Source: Actinoplanes liguriensis
Lineage (GTDB): Bacteria > Actinomycetota > Actinomycetes > Mycobacteriales > Micromonosporaceae
Direction of reading: 5' to 3'
Length of the DNA: 5,050 bases
Assembly: GCA_000715855.1 (NCBI GenBank)
Contig: KL571439.1
Location: 13,270-18,319, forward strand
The notes under the pieces are model-generated. The model was not told where the DNA came from, did no database searches, and saw only the letters and a program-made list of their open reading frames with translations. Numbering within the stretch: the first letter of the stretch is position 1; each line of letters starts with the position of its first letter. A program made the translations under genes and the position numbers. Below, piece after piece: positions 4,739 through 5,050 of this stretch.

Positions 4739-5050
4739 CGTGGTGGTGAGGCACCCAGCGCGCGGCCGATCCGGGCCGCCGCCTCGATCAGGCGGTCCGG
4801 GGTCTGCGCGGCGTAACCCAGGACCAGGCCGGGCGGGCCGGGCAGGCGGCGGTGCCACGACAGTGGATGCACCAGCACGCCCTCGGCCCGGACCAGGTCG
4901 GCGATCGCGACGTCGTCGCCGGACGGCAGCTCGACGAGCAGGTGCAGGCCGGCCGCCACACCGCGGACCCGGGCCTGCGGCAGATGCGCGCGCAGTCCGG
5001 CGAGCAGGGCGTCGCGCCGCGCCCGCTGCCGGCCCCGCACGGTCCGCAGG
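4699..5050 (-). CDS. MocR-type GntR/aminotransferase-like transcriptional regulator, C-terminal part; 5' end outside window
   Basis: The last 116 residues of a longer protein are visible; the frame is open to the right edge. The sequence QRARRDALLAGLRAHLP, then GVAAGLHLLVELPSG, then GVLVHPLSWH, then GLVLGYAAQTPDRLIEAARIGRAL is typical of the C-terminal small domain of PLP-dependent fold-type I aminotransferases in MocR regulators (PdxR, GabR and relatives). Such proteins join an N-terminal winged-helix GntR DNA-binding domain to an aminotransferase-like effector domain. Neither the helix-turn-helix nor the PLP lysine is in view, so a plain aminotransferase is possible, but the VHPLSWH and LVLGYA features favour MocR. 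The GTG at 5040 is internal, not a start. The final residues ADVESAEN are coded by the right arm of the inverted repeat, an unusual place for a hairpin. The controlled gene is probably beyond the right edge. Confidence 0.82.
   Translation of the reverse strand, partial: LRTVRGRQRARRDALLAGLRAHLPQARVRGVAAGLHLLVELPSGDDVAIADLVRAEGVLVHPLSWHRRLPGPPGLVLGYAAQTPDRLIEAAARIGRALGASPPRIAPADVESAENS

Noticed and set aside
3468..4754. 428-codon minus-strand open frame across DUF3097
   Set aside because: Antisense to a recognised family, with no domain-like sequence and a composition typical of shadow frames.
1..5050. CRISPR arrays, tRNA/rRNA genes, insertion sequences, attachment sites, defence or toxin-antitoxin cassettes
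   Set aside because: No repeat arrays, cloverleaf-like sequences, transposase or integrase motifs or small toxin-antitoxin pairs are visible, and composition is uniform across the window.

Overview
The window is a very GC-rich, gene-dense chromosomal segment. Codon third positions are almost all G or C, genes overlap or nearly touch, and several genes belong to actinobacterial families (ferrochelatase with C-terminal cysteines, DUF3097, a conserved actinobacterial hypothetical protein). This points to a filamentous actinomycete. A Micromonosporaceae or Actinoplanes-like host is my guess from protein flavour, not a proven assignment.

Layout. Bases 1-1131 hold the 3' end of a ferrochelatase gene (hemH/cpfC) and, coupled to it by an ATGA overlap, a HAD-IIA (NagD-like) phosphatase. 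Converging on the phosphatase and overlapping its end by 35 bp is a small minus-strand gene for a SipW/ER-type signal peptidase (S26B). Divergent from that gene, two different Nudix hydrolases are translationally coupled (ATGA at 2060-2063). A third Nudix enzyme, with an N-terminal zinc ribbon, lies on the minus strand and overlaps the second tail to tail by 23 bp. It is downstream of, and probably co-transcribed with, a conserved actinobacterial hypothetical gene (2965-3747). That gene is divergent from a DUF3097 gene (3837-4634), whose middle looks like a degenerate TOPRIM core. The right edge carries the C-terminus of a minus-strand MocR-type (GntR-aminotransferase) regulator. A long imperfect inverted repeat (4647-4738) sits between these last two convergent genes and runs into the MocR coding end.

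How the genes relate. Most are housekeeping or small-molecule functions: haem synthesis, phosphate-ester hydrolysis, nucleotide-diphosphate clean-up and protein export. No single pathway links them. I see no mobile element, CRISPR array, RNA gene or defence cassette, and no gene-free stretch over 300 bases. Three promoter-proximal genes start exactly 7 nt after a TAnnnT box, which suggests leaderless transcripts. The most unusual items are the large inverted repeat, whose left arm looks like an inverted copy of the MocR 3' coding end, and the TOPRIM-like signature in DUF3097.
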